Shown piece after piece: positions 9,636 to 17,373 of a stretch of 44,551 nt of DNA (position 1 is its first letter; the number at the start of each line of letters is the position of its first letter). The notes under the pieces are model-generated. The model saw only the letters and a list, made by a program, of their open reading frames with translations, was not told where the DNA came from and did not search any database. The stretch is taken from the NCBI GenBank assembly GCA_947307175.1, contig CAMZIK010000010.1, positions 1-44,551 of the forward strand, written 5' to 3'. Made by a program: the position numbers and the translations under genes. The DNA comes from an uncultured Clostridia bacterium (GTDB lineage Bacteria; Bacillota; Clostridia; Oscillospirales; Ruminococcaceae).

Positions 9636-9743
9636 GAAAACACATCGCCGCCCGAAAGGGAGCAATGTGCTTTCTGCAATAGGAGTTGATTATATGAAAA
9701 GAAACGATTAATGGTCTGACGATCTAATGATTATTACTCGTCT
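9636..9743 (-). ncRNA. Candidate small RNA upstream of cdd
   Basis: A minus-strand promoter predicts a start near 9743. About 70 nt later comes a long hairpin (9674 to 9636) built from GAAA, CACAT, GC and CCC segments, each pairing with its partner across small internal loops and closed by a TTTC loop. It is followed by TGTTTTC, a weak terminator tail. No convincing reading frame lies inside. It could be an sRNA of roughly 110 nt or simply a long structured leader for cdd. I recognise no RNA family. Confidence 0.35.
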
Positions 9744-9749
9744 GTTATT

Positions 9750-9778
9750 ATAATACAACAGATCCGTTGGTTTGTCAA
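9750..9778 (-). promoter_or_regulatory. Orphan sigma-A promoter
   Basis: TTGACA (9778-9773), 17-bp spacer, TATTAT (9755-9750) on the minus strand. It points into non-coding sequence. Confidence 0.65.
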
Positions 9779-9892
9779 GTATATACACATTTTATAGTGA
9801 TGCGAGCATATAATTTCAGCGCTTTGCACAAATCAGAAAACGTTTTATTTGTTAATTCTCAATAACAATTTGCCTCTGAAACGCTTTAATGC

Positions 9893-10996
9893 TCAACTAT
9901 TCTGCTCAACATCAATGATAACATATTCCGACTTAGTGCCGGTCTTGAAATCAAGTGCCCAGCAGGAAATGCCTGAAGTGACGATAAACTCAGTATCATT
10001 TCGCTTCTCATAACCGTAGGTCCTGTCGTTGACACCTATCCACTCACCTACCAGCGTTACAGGGAAAAACTGTCCGCCGTGAGTATGTCCCGAAAGCACA
10101 AGATCAGCTGCTGTCTCCGATTCATTCTGATAATCACCAGGCTGATGATCCAGCACGATAATATACTTATCCTTATCAAGCTCACTGACCAGATCGGAAA
10201 TATCCTTACGCTCATCGTCTCTCTTGTCTTTTCTCCCGACAATATAGAACCTGTTGTCTATAAGCTCATACTCGTCCTGAAGGATATGCACACCGTTCTT
10301 TTTCATCTCGCTCTCAAGCTCCTCAGCAGAAAAGCCACGATGCTTCGAGCCGTAATAGCTCTTGTCGTGATTGCCGTATGAAAACCACACACCGTACTTT
10401 GCCTCAGCCTTTCCGAGCGCTTCACAAGCCTTTATCATGTTTTCACGGTCTGTACCGTCATCGACAAAATCGCCTGCAATAAGCAGTACATCAGGTGACT
10501 GCTTGTTGATCTGCTCAATGTGCTTTTCCAAGCCTTCGCCGTCAAAAGTATTACCAACGTGAGAATCGGCAAAAAGTGCGATACGCAGCGAGCCTATCTG
10601 TTTGTCTGTGGTAAGCTTGTAGTCAGTCTGCCAGACATTATTGCATAAAACATAAGCAACTGTCAGATAAACGATAGAGGTGAGCAGAGCTGCCCAGCCC
10701 TGCCAGTTGATCCTGAACTGCTTTTTGGTCACCGCTTTGATGATCCTGAAAACAAGTCCGTACAGCAGGAAGAACAGGATAATATGCAGCAAAACTATGA
10801 TCGCATTGAAAACGCTCATAACGAGCGAGAATACTGCAAATACTGCCGCAATGCAGCCAAGAGAAGCAAGCAGAGCGTAACGGCGCTTCTTTTCGCCTAG
10901 CTTTTTAAGCAAACCGAATCTTGCCAGAGCAAACATCAGATAAATGCATCCCACAGCACAAGCTGCAAAAACAAGTCCGAGAATGGTCAGCCACAT
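9893..10996 (-). CDS. Membrane-anchored metallophosphoesterase (YkuE-like)
   Basis: 367 residues. The first ~120 contain about four membrane segments; the rest is a calcineurin-like phosphoesterase domain. Metal-binding motifs are intact: Asp144-x-His146 (FADSHVGN), GDFVD (Asp176), GNHD (Asn209, His210), the LDHQPGD segment, and SGHTHGG (His304, His306). YkuE-type enzymes hydrolyse phosphoester bonds, and some act on lipid-linked substrates such as UDP-diacylglucosamine or prenyl pyrophosphates; the substrate here is unknown. Whether the catalytic domain is extracytoplasmic depends on the number of helices, which I cannot fix by eye. It has its own promoter at 11029-11057 and a purine-rich ribosome-binding site (AAGGGAAG). 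Confidence 0.85.
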   Translation of the reverse strand: MWLTILGLVFAACAVGCIYLMFALARFGLLKKLGEKKRRYALLASLGCIAAVFAVFSLVMSVFNAIIVLLHIILFFLLYGLVFRIIKAVTKKQFRINWQGWAALLTSIVYLTVAYVLCNNVWQTDYKLTTDKQIGSLRIALFADSHVGNTFDGEGLEKHIEQINKQSPDVLLIAGDFVDDGTDRENMIKACEALGKAEAKYGVWFSYGNHDKSYYGSKHRGFSAEELESEMKKNGVHILQDEYELIDNRFYIVGRKDKRDDERKDISDLVSELDKDKYIIVLDHQPGDYQNESETAADLVLSGHTHGGQFFPVTLVGEWIGVNDRTYGYEKRNDTEFIVTSGISCWALDFKTGTKSEYVIIDVEQNS

Positions 10997-11028
10997 AGTA
11001 TCACTTCCCTTTTGCTGTTATTAAATCA

Positions 11029-11057
11029 ATTATAGCATAAAACAGGCTTAATTTCAA
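11029..11057 (-). promoter_or_regulatory. Promoter of the metallophosphoesterase gene
   Basis: Minus strand: TTGAAA (11057-11052), 17-bp spacer, TATAAT (11034-11029). Confidence 0.8.
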
Positions 11058-11124
11058 TAGCTTTAATCAATTATAAATGGTCAGGAACAGACATAAAGAC
11101 GTATAAAGCCAATAAAAATAATAC

Positions 11125-11153
11125 TTGACACAGAAAAAGAAAAATGGTATAAT
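11125..11153 (+). promoter_or_regulatory. Promoter of tRNA-Pro
   Basis: TTGACA (11125-11130), 17-bp spacer, TATAAT (11148-11153), ending 11 bases before the tRNA. Confidence 0.9.
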
Positions 11154-11164
11154 AATTTGGTAAT

Positions 11165-11238
11165 CGGGGTGTGGCGCAGATTGGTAGCGCGCTTCCTTGG
11201 GGTGGAAGAGGTCGTCGGTTCAAATCCGGTCACTCCGA
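11165..11238 (+). tRNA. tRNA-Pro (anticodon GGG)
   Basis: 74 nt with a full cloverleaf. The acceptor stem CGGGGTG pairs with CACTCCG (one G-T), the D arm is GCGC...GCGC, and the anticodon stem CTTCC/GGAAG encloses TTGGGGT, giving anticodon GGG. The T arm has TTCAAAT and the discriminator is A. CCA is not encoded. It stands alone between its own promoter and terminator. GGG reads CCC and CCU codons, so a separate UGG tRNA must exist elsewhere. Confidence 0.96.
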
Positions 11239-11264
11239 CTTTTGCAAGACAGCTTGCAGCATTT

Positions 11265-11303
11265 ATCCGTCTTTTGTAAAAATACAAAGGACGGATCTTT
11301 TTT
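11265..11303 (+). terminator. Terminator of tRNA-Pro
   Basis: A 14-bp stem (11265-11278 with 11283-11296, one mismatch or wobble), a 4-A loop, then a T-tract. Confidence 0.85.
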
Positions 11304-11396
11304 ATATCTGACAATATAGTTCTGTAAGATCATAGTAGTTTTAAACAAAAAGGCAGCAGGATATTTGTGCAGAAAAACGATTTTTGATAAGACTAC

Positions 11397-11427
11397 TTGA
11401 CTCTGACCTTACGTAATAGTTTATACT
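11397..11427 (+). promoter_or_regulatory. MerR-type promoter with a 19-bp spacer
   Basis: TTGACT (11397-11402) and TATACT (11422-11427) are separated by 19 bp. This overlong spacer is the hallmark of promoters that MerR-family activators untwist. The spacer carries an imperfect dyad, ACCTTACGTAATAG, the likely operator for the gene's own product. Confidence 0.75.
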
Positions 11428-11454
11428 GTAAACATCACGGGAGGAGTGAATGAA

Positions 11455-12195
11455 ATGAAAAAGATGATGACCGTCAATCAGGTGAGCAAACTTACAGGAG
11501 TGAGTATACGCACTCTTCAGTATTACGACAAGATCGGACTGCTTAGCCCTGCACGATACACTGATTCTGGTTACAGGCTGTATGACGATACAGCTCTGGA
11601 AAGATTACAGCAGATCCTGCTTTTCAAGGAGCTTGAATTTGCTCTCAAGGATATAAAGTGTATCGTTAGCGATCCCGATTTTGACAGACAAAAAGCCTTA
11701 CAGCAGCAGATAAAACTTCTGGAGCTGAAAAGGGATCACCTCGACGGACTTATCAGATACGCCCGTGAAATAGAAAAGAACGGAGTGAAGACTATGGATT
11801 TCAAAGCATTTGATACGACAAAGCTTGAAGAATACAAACAGCGTGCAAAAGAAGAATGGGGCAACAGTGCGCAGTACAAGGAATTTGAGGAAAAGGACAG
11901 CAAGCGTTCTGTGCAGGACAATAAAAGGATCGCAGAAGAATTTATGGGACTGTTTTCTGAGTTCGGAAGAATGAAGGATCAGCCGGCGGATTCTCCTCAG
12001 GTACAGTCTCAGGTCGGAAAGCTGAAAGCTTATATTTCTGAGAATTTCTACGAATGTACTGATGAGGTGCTTGCAGGGCTTGGAAAAATGTACTGTGCAG
12101 GCGGAGAATTCACTGAGAACATCGACAGTGCAGGCGGAAAAGGAACGGCAGCTTTTACTGCAAAAGCCATTGAGATATTCTGTGCAAAGCTTTGA
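11455..12195 (+). CDS. MerR-family regulator with TipAS drug-binding domain
   Basis: 246 residues. The winged-helix N-terminus (about 5-70) has the MerR pattern VSKLTGVSIRTLQYYDKIGLL, then SGYRLYDD. A dimerisation coiled coil covers about 75-115. The C-terminal ~125 residues match the TipAS antibiotic-recognition fold (YKEFEEKD; EFMGLFSEFGRM; MYCAGGEFTENID). In TipAL and Mta this domain binds cyclic thiopeptides or other drugs and switches the protein to an activator. GGGAGGAG is 8 nt before the ATG at 11455; an in-frame GTG at 11446 overlaps that site and is rejected. The 19-bp-spacer promoter just upstream suggests autoregulation. No efflux or resistance gene is adjacent. Confidence 0.9.
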   Translation: MKKMMTVNQVSKLTGVSIRTLQYYDKIGLLSPARYTDSGYRLYDDTALERLQQILLFKELEFALKDIKCIVSDPDFDRQKALQQQIKLLELKRDHLDGLIRYAREIEKNGVKTMDFKAFDTTKLEEYKQRAKEEWGNSAQYKEFEEKDSKRSVQDNKRIAEEFMGLFSEFGRMKDQPADSPQVQSQVGKLKAYISENFYECTDEVLAGLGKMYCAGGEFTENIDSAGGKGTAAFTAKAIEIFCAKL

Positions 12196-12205
12196 TAATA
12201 TCAAA

Positions 12206-12238
12206 AGAGGCAGGACGAAAAGTCTTGCCTCTTATTTC
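12206..12238. terminator. Terminator between converging genes
   Basis: An 11-bp stem (12206-12216 with 12222-12232, one G-T) with a 5-nt loop, followed by TATTTCTT. It lies between the MerR gene stop and the stop of the minus-strand gene at 12256. Confidence 0.75.
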
Positions 12239-12255
12239 TTATCACTTATCTTTAA

Positions 12256-12813
12256 TCACCAACGGTCTTCACAATCGGAGATCATCTTCTGTACTTCCTC
12301 GTTGTTGTAAAGTCCGAGATCGTACAGCCTGTCCACCTGTCTTTTGGTGATCTTGCCTGTCAGCGAATAAACAAACTGTCCGTGTTCTCTCTGTGTTCCG
12401 TCCCATGAATCTATTATTTTCAGCCAGCCAGCCTTGCCAAGAGTTCTTTCAGGGAACTGAGCATCAGGGAAAAACTTCTCGCAGAGCATTACAGCCGCTT
12501 TAGTATGGTTCGTATAGTTGCAGGAATAAGTATCGCCGTCAGGAGACATCCAGCCAAGCTTGAAGGTGTCCTGATTCTTGAAGAACATTTCCTCCAGTTT
12601 CAGCGGACAGCCATCAGATTCAACTATTTTTACAAACATGAAGTCCTTATCGGTAAAACGGAAATAACCGCTTTCACCTGTTATAACAACAGGAAGCTGT
12701 TCCTTTGTGATTATATTTTCAAAATTAGTACCCTTGAGAGATCTCAGTGTATCGCAGTAATCATAATAATAATATCCTGTTTCGGACTTATATATAGCGT
12801 ATTTACGCTTCAA
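12256..12813 (-). CDS. Protein of unknown function, TTG start
   Basis: 185 residues, soluble-looking, with no signal peptide or membrane segment and rich in aromatic and charged residues (GYYYYDYCDTLRSL near the start, GQREHGQFVYSLTGKIT-like segment near residue 150). I recognise no domain. GAGAGGAG lies 9 nt before a TTG at 12813, which is the best start; no ATG is better placed. The C-terminus KRQVDRLYDLGLYNNEEVQKM looks helical. It is an isolated single gene with its back to the YfcE-like gene and converges on the MerR regulator. Confidence 0.7.
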   Translation of the reverse strand: MKRKYAIYKSETGYYYYDYCDTLRSLKGTNFENIITKEQLPVVITGESGYFRFTDKDFMFVKIVESDGCPLKLEEMFFKNQDTFKLGWMSPDGDTYSCNYTNHTKAAVMLCEKFFPDAQFPERTLGKAGWLKIIDSWDGTQREHGQFVYSLTGKITKRQVDRLYDLGLYNNEEVQKMISDCEDRW

Positions 12814-13059
12814 ACACGATCACTCCTCTCACAGTTCACTTATTTCAGGTAAATAAAAATATCTATAATAAAATAATATAACATTTTTTTCGCACATATG
12901 CAAGTGTTTTTTTCGATTTTTGCATATTTTTTTATAAATCGGCGTTCTAAAAATTAAACATTTTATGAATTTTAAAAAGTGTATTGTATATTTGGACAGT
13001 TTGTGGTAATATAAGTATAAGTATTAGACTGTTATAAAAGGTCTATGGAGGTAAAAGTA

Positions 13060-13536
13060 TTGAGAGCGATTGTTTTTTCTGACACTCACGGCAATATGGC
13101 TGCCGCTGATAAGATAATACAGGATAATATTTCCTGCGATTATTTTATCTTTCTGGGTGACGGAGTTGACGAAATAGAGATATTAAGGTCAAAATATCCC
13201 GAAAAGAGCTTCTTCTATGTTGCAGGCAACTGTGACAAATGCAGCGCTCCGACTTCGCTGGTGATAGAGCTTTTCAACACAAAGATCTATCTTACTCACG
13301 GACATCTTTGCGATGTCAGCGAAAACACAAAAGAGCTTGTGAAAACCGCTGTCAAGGAAAAAGCCGCTATCGCACTTTTCGGGCACACGCACAAAAGATA
13401 CTGCAAGCAGGAAAATGGGATTTACATACTGAATCCAGGAAGCGCTTCGATACCAAAGGACGGTCTTCCGCCTTCCTGTGCTTTTATTGACATAACGCCT
13501 TTCGGCGTGAGCTGTATGCTTATAGACCTGAACTAA
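13060..13536 (+). CDS. YfcE/MJ0936-type phosphodiesterase
   Basis: About 158 residues from a TTG start. The compact metallophosphatase motifs are all present: SDTHGN, FLGDGVDE, AGNCD, THGH and GHTHKR, with the closing NPGS and PKDG segments. Family members hydrolyse phosphodiesters with Mn or similar metals; the natural substrate is usually unknown. The TTG at 13060 lies 8 nt after GGAGG, whereas the in-frame ATG at 13045 overlaps that site and would leave the protein without a ribosome-binding site, so 13060 is preferred. The promoter upstream is not clear; a weak TTGTAT/TAATAT pair near 12984-13012 is the best candidate. Confidence 0.88.
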   Translation: MRAIVFSDTHGNMAAADKIIQDNISCDYFIFLGDGVDEIEILRSKYPEKSFFYVAGNCDKCSAPTSLVIELFNTKIYLTHGHLCDVSENTKELVKTAVKEKAAIALFGHTHKRYCKQENGIYILNPGSASIPKDGLPPSCAFIDITPFGVSCMLIDLN

Positions 13537-13543
13537 AGCTTAT

Positions 13544-13579
13544 AAAGAGGTTAGAGTTTTTGCTCCTGCCTCTTTTTTT
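13544..13579 (+). terminator. Terminator of the phosphodiesterase gene
   Basis: AAAGAGG (13544-13550) pairs with CCTCTTT (from 13569), with GAG/CTC pairing inside, followed by a T-run. Confidence 0.7.
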
Positions 13580-13622
13580 ATTCTCACCTCTTAGCATAAA
13601 AAGCTTTTTAACCGCTTTGTAA

Positions 13623-13651
13623 TTGACTTTAATATGAAAATAATGTATAAT
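13623..13651 (+). promoter_or_regulatory. Promoter of the second LRR/CWB2 protein
   Basis: TTGACT (13623-13628), 17-bp spacer, TATAAT (13646-13651). Confidence 0.85.
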
Positions 13652-13687
13652 AATAAAGCTTAAATAGCTTAATGAGGAGATGACGTA

Positions 13688-16600
13688 ATGAAAAAGAAAG
13701 TACTGGCTTTGCTGCTTGCTCTGGCACTTGTGGCTTCTTCGACAGCAGCAATGCCCGATAACGCATTTTCCGTGCAGAAGGCTTATGCTCAGGGAGATGA
13801 GCAGACGGGAAACGAACAGTTTTCGGAAGCTGTGCAGGAGCTGGGAGACAAACAGCTGATGCAGGACGAGGCGGAAGCTGATGCGGACGAAGAACAGCCA
13901 GAAGACGAACAGGAAAACGAGCCGGAAGATGAACCTGAAGATGAGCCGGAGAAAACTGATTTTGAGTATTCCGAGCTTGATGACGGAACACTGGAGCTTA
14001 CAAAGTATTCTGGAAAAGAAAACGATGTCGAGATACCTTCGGAGATAGACGAAAAGAAGGTTTCCTCGATAGGCAGCGGTCTGTTCAAGGGCAGCAGAGA
14101 TCTGACAAGCGTTTCTATCCCTGACGGCGTAAAAACTATCGGAAGCAGGGCTTTTGAAAACTGTATTATCAGCAAGATGATCATACCTCAGAGCGTGACT
14201 GACATCGGGGATTATGCTTTCTACAACTGCACGAGACTGGAGACCGTTGGACTTTCAAGAAGCACTGTAAACATAGGCGAAAAGGCTTTCAGGGGAACAA
14301 AATGGATAAAAGGTCTGTACAGCGATGATATGCTCGCTGTTGTAAACGATATGCTCATTGATGCATCAGCAGCAAATGCAGAGAAGATCAATGTTCCGTC
14401 AGGCGTAAAAACAATTAGCAAGGGCGTTTTTGCGGATATGAAAAAGCTTGTTGAGGTCAATGTGCCTGCGAGCGTTTCAAAGATCTGCACTGATGCTTTC
14501 AGAGGCTGCACGGCACTTAAAAGCCTGACGCTGCCTGCAAGTGTGACGGCGATAGAAGATCATGCATTCGGGTATTCCCTTTCAGACGGACAGTACATAA
14601 AGCAGGAAGACATCAAACTGTTCGGAGCAAAGGCTTCGGCAGCAGATAAATATGCTAAGGCAAACGGTTTTGATCTTATCGTTCTCGGAGAGATACCTGC
14701 AAGGATTTACGGCAGCAACAGATACGAGACTGCATTCGGCATCGCTGACAGGCTAAGAGCGCTTGACATCGGAAAAAGATTCAGCAGCATCATAGTTGCT
14801 TCAGGACTTGACTTTGCGGACGCTCTGAGCGCTGCTTACCTTGCAAAAGTAAAGAACGCACCGATACTGCTTACGGCAGCAGGTGTCACAGATAAGATCG
14901 GACAGTACATCAAGGATAATTGCTACCCTGATGCGACGGTCTACATAGTCGGCGGAACAGCTGCTGTTCCATCCTCAATGGAAAAGGCAGTAAAGGGACT
15001 GAATACAGTAAGGCTTGCAGGACCGAACAGATATATCACCAATCTGCTCGTCCTCAAGGAAGCCGGCGTAACAAATCAGGAGATACTGCTTGCTTCAGGT
15101 CTGAATTACGCTGATGCGCTGTCGGCTTCGGCAGCAGGCAGACCGATAATGCTTACCGCTGGCGACGGACTTACAGCTAATCAGAAGTCTTATCTCAAAA
15201 CTCTTTCAAGCACCAAGGCAACGATAATCGGCGGTACAGGCGCAGTAAGCAGCGGTATCCAGCAGCAGGCTAAGGAAATATTCAAGTCGGTGAGCCGTGT
15301 GGGCGGTGCAAACAGATACGAGACATCGGAACTGGTTGCAGAGAAATACTATCCCAAGGCTCAGACTGTTACACTTGCATACGGACTTAACTACCCTGAC
15401 GGTCTGTGCGGCGGTCCGCTGGCATTAAAGCTTGGTTCTCCGCTGGTACTTACTGCAAGCAAAGGTTTTTATGCAGCAAAGGACTACGCTTTCGTTGCAG
15501 GCGCTAAAAATGCTGTTGTACTCGGCGGTACGGCTCTTATCTCAGACGAATCCGTCAAGGCTGTTACCTCGGCAACTATCCGTGCATCTGTAAGTGGCAA
15601 CTCGATCACGCTCAACTGGAAAAAGGTAAGCGGCGCTGTAAGATACGAAATTTACAACGTTACAGGCACAAAGTCAAGGCTCGGCACAGCTGAGACAAGC
15701 AGTTACACTGTAAACGGTAAGACTGCAACTACTTATAAATTCTCGGTAGTGCCTTTCGATGCAAACGGAAATGCGATGAATGCAGATGCTATGTTTGTTA
15801 TCGCAGGAACTGACCCAGCTGTTGTAAGCGGTCTCAAGGCAGGAACAGTTTCTTCAAGCTATATTGAGATAATGTGGAACGATACGGCACACACATTCTA
15901 TGAGGTATACCGCAAAAACGGAAACAACTACACACTTCTCGGAACGACAGGCGCAAACAGGTTCACAGACACGAATGTAAAGATAGGTACTACTTACGAA
16001 TACATCGTCAGGGCGGTCTACACAGACGAAACGGGCAAGGTGCATTACGGTAAATACAGTTTTTCCGTCAAGGCAAGTCCTGTTCCTTCTGTTCCTATCT
16101 TCACGGAGCCCTCATCAAGCATGAACAGCATTACGGTAAGATGGAACAAGACGGAAGGTATGGGTTACTATGTTTCCATTGAAAAAGACGGAAAACAGTT
16201 GACTTACTACACAACGAACAACTATTACACATTCAGCAATCTTACAAGAAACACAGCTTATAAATTCAGCCTTTACGGTGTAAGGTCAAACGGTGCAAGC
16301 ACCTACAGAACAAGCACCTCACAGTGTACTTTCTCGACAGACTCTACTGTAAAGAGCAAGACGAACTTCAAGATATACGCTTCACCGAACACAAATGCAA
16401 CCGTTCTCTATTCGGGCGGATTCGGTGTTATCCTGACAAAGAAAGGCTCTTACACAAGCACATGGTACAAAGTCTACATCCCCGGTACTAACAATTCGAG
16501 CTTCGGTTTTGTTCTTGCAAGTCAGGTCGCAGGATATGTTGATCTGAATTTCAGCCCTATCGCTCAGCTTGGCTGGGCTGGCGGCGCTCCGCTTCCGACA

Positions 16601-17236
16601 GGCTGCGAAACGACTGCTCTTGCTACGCTTCTCGCCTGCCATCTCGGACTGCCATGCACAAAGAACCTGCTTGCTGACAAGTTCCTGACTACCGTAGGAT
16701 ACTGGGTCGGCGACCCGAACTACGCTTCATGGGGCAGCCCGTATGACAAAAATGCTTACGGCGTTATGGCTCCTGCACTTGCGGCTACGGCAAACAGATT
16801 CCTTAAATCTATCGGCGTAAGAGACAAGTATCAGATAGACGTTCACACGGACAACGATAAGAATATGTCATGGCACAAGCTTGATACAGGCGACATCAAT
16901 CACACCTCGGGTCTTGACCTTGAAGGGATCAAGGCTGAGCTTGAAAAGGGTCACGCTGTTCAGATCTGGTGGATAACAAGAGGTGCTGATCCTGATTCTT
17001 ATACGACTTTCACCATCGAAAGAGGCGGAAAATACAGCCATGACGGCACAGGTACATATCAGTTCACATGGGTCGGCACTCAGCATGGCTCGGTCATCTC
17101 GGGATATGATGAGGCAACAGGTCAGTTCATAATCGCTGATGTCGGCTGGGGATATACAGTAAGACATTCTATCTCCCACTTTATGAAGATCTACACCATT
17201 CAGGGAAGACAGTCTATCGTTATTTACAAGAAATAA
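13688..17236 (+). CDS. Multidomain secreted LRR_5-CWB2-FN3-SH3 protein with C39-like cysteine peptidase domain
   Basis: 1182 residues; GAGGAG is 8 nt before the ATG. Order: signal peptide (to about 35); a very acidic Glu/Asp/Pro linker (about 45-90); BspA-type LRRs (about 100-330); three CWB2 repeats (about 338-628, each with NRYET/NRYIT and ASGL.[FY].DAL motifs); three fibronectin type III-like domains (about 629-880); a bacterial SH3 domain (about 885-950); and a C-terminal papain-fold C39_2-like domain. In that domain Cys973 (PTGCETTALA), His1133 (QHGSVISGYD) and Asp1151 (ADVGWG) form a plausible catalytic triad. It is probably wall-anchored with an outward-facing peptidase or transpeptidase-like activity. 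The substrate is unknown. The N-terminal half mirrors the protein at 5618-9022, but the C-terminal cargo differs. Confidence 0.9.
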   Translation: MKKKVLALLLALALVASSTAAMPDNAFSVQKAYAQGDEQTGNEQFSEAVQELGDKQLMQDEAEADADEEQPEDEQENEPEDEPEDEPEKTDFEYSELDDGTLELTKYSGKENDVEIPSEIDEKKVSSIGSGLFKGSRDLTSVSIPDGVKTIGSRAFENCIISKMIIPQSVTDIGDYAFYNCTRLETVGLSRSTVNIGEKAFRGTKWIKGLYSDDMLAVVNDMLIDASAANAEKINVPSGVKTISKGVFADMKKLVEVNVPASVSKICTDAFRGCTALKSLTLPASVTAIEDHAFGYSLSDGQYIKQEDIKLFGAKASAADKYAKANGFDLIVLGEIPARIYGSNRYETAFGIADRLRALDIGKRFSSIIVASGLDFADALSAAYLAKVKNAPILLTAAGVTDKIGQYIKDNCYPDATVYIVGGTAAVPSSMEKAVKGLNTVRLAGPNRYITNLLVLKEAGVTNQEILLASGLNYADALSASAAGRPIMLTAGDGLTANQKSYLKTLSSTKATIIGGTGAVSSGIQQQAKEIFKSVSRVGGANRYETSELVAEKYYPKAQTVTLAYGLNYPDGLCGGPLALKLGSPLVLTASKGFYAAKDYAFVAGAKNAVVLGGTALISDESVKAVTSATIRASVSGNSITLNWKKVSGAVRYEIYNVTGTKSRLGTAETSSYTVNGKTATTYKFSVVPFDANGNAMNADAMFVIAGTDPAVVSGLKAGTVSSSYIEIMWNDTAHTFYEVYRKNGNNYTLLGTTGANRFTDTNVKIGTTYEYIVRAVYTDETGKVHYGKYSFSVKASPVPSVPIFTEPSSSMNSITVRWNKTEGMGYYVSIEKDGKQLTYYTTNNYYTFSNLTRNTAYKFSLYGVRSNGASTYRTSTSQCTFSTDSTVKSKTNFKIYASPNTNATVLYSGGFGVILTKKGSYTSTWYKVYIPGTNNSSFGFVLASQVAGYVDLNFSPIAQLGWAGGAPLPTGCETTALATLLACHLGLPCTKNLLADKFLTTVGYWVGDPNYASWGSPYDKNAYGVMAPALAATANRFLKSIGVRDKYQIDVHTDNDKNMSWHKLDTGDINHTSGLDLEGIKAELEKGHAVQIWWITRGADPDSYTTFTIERGGKYSHDGTGTYQFTWVGTQHGSVISGYDEATGQFIIADVGWGYTVRHSISHFMKIYTIQGRQSIVIYKK

Positions 17237-17242
17237 CCAGAT

Positions 17243-17277
17243 ACACATCCGGTTTCTGAAGCCGGGTGTGTTTTTTT
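17243..17277 (+). terminator. Terminator after the peptidase-domain protein
   Basis: A 12-bp stem with two G-T pairs (17243-17254 with 17260-17271), a 5-nt loop and seven Ts. Confidence 0.85.
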
Positions 17278-17300
17278 GTTGCAGACAGCACAAAAATCCG

Positions 17301-17329
17301 TTGACAAATCAAGTGCAAATTGGTATAAT
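17301..17329 (+). promoter_or_regulatory. Promoter of the HD-GYP gene
   Basis: TTGACA (17301-17306), 17-bp spacer, TATAAT (17324-17329); both hexamers are consensus. Confidence 0.9.
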
Positions 17330-17373
17330 AAACATGGTATGAATAAAAAACACAAGATGGAAGAGGTGTTTTG

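Larger units (their letters stand above)
9556..9892. other. Intergenic region with the cdd promoter and an orphan promoter-hairpin unit
   Basis: Bases 9589-9617 are the cdd promoter. Bases 9636-9674 form a strong interrupted hairpin. A second minus-strand promoter sits at 9750-9778, with no coding sequence between it and the hairpin. Bases 9779-9892 are AT-rich and I see no terminator for the metallophosphoesterase gene there. Confidence 0.6.

Noticed and set aside
9681..9711. Five-codon leader peptide (MKRND) with AGGAG upstream, plus strand
   Set aside because: No plus-strand gene follows it and no plus-strand promoter is evident, so it is probably chance.
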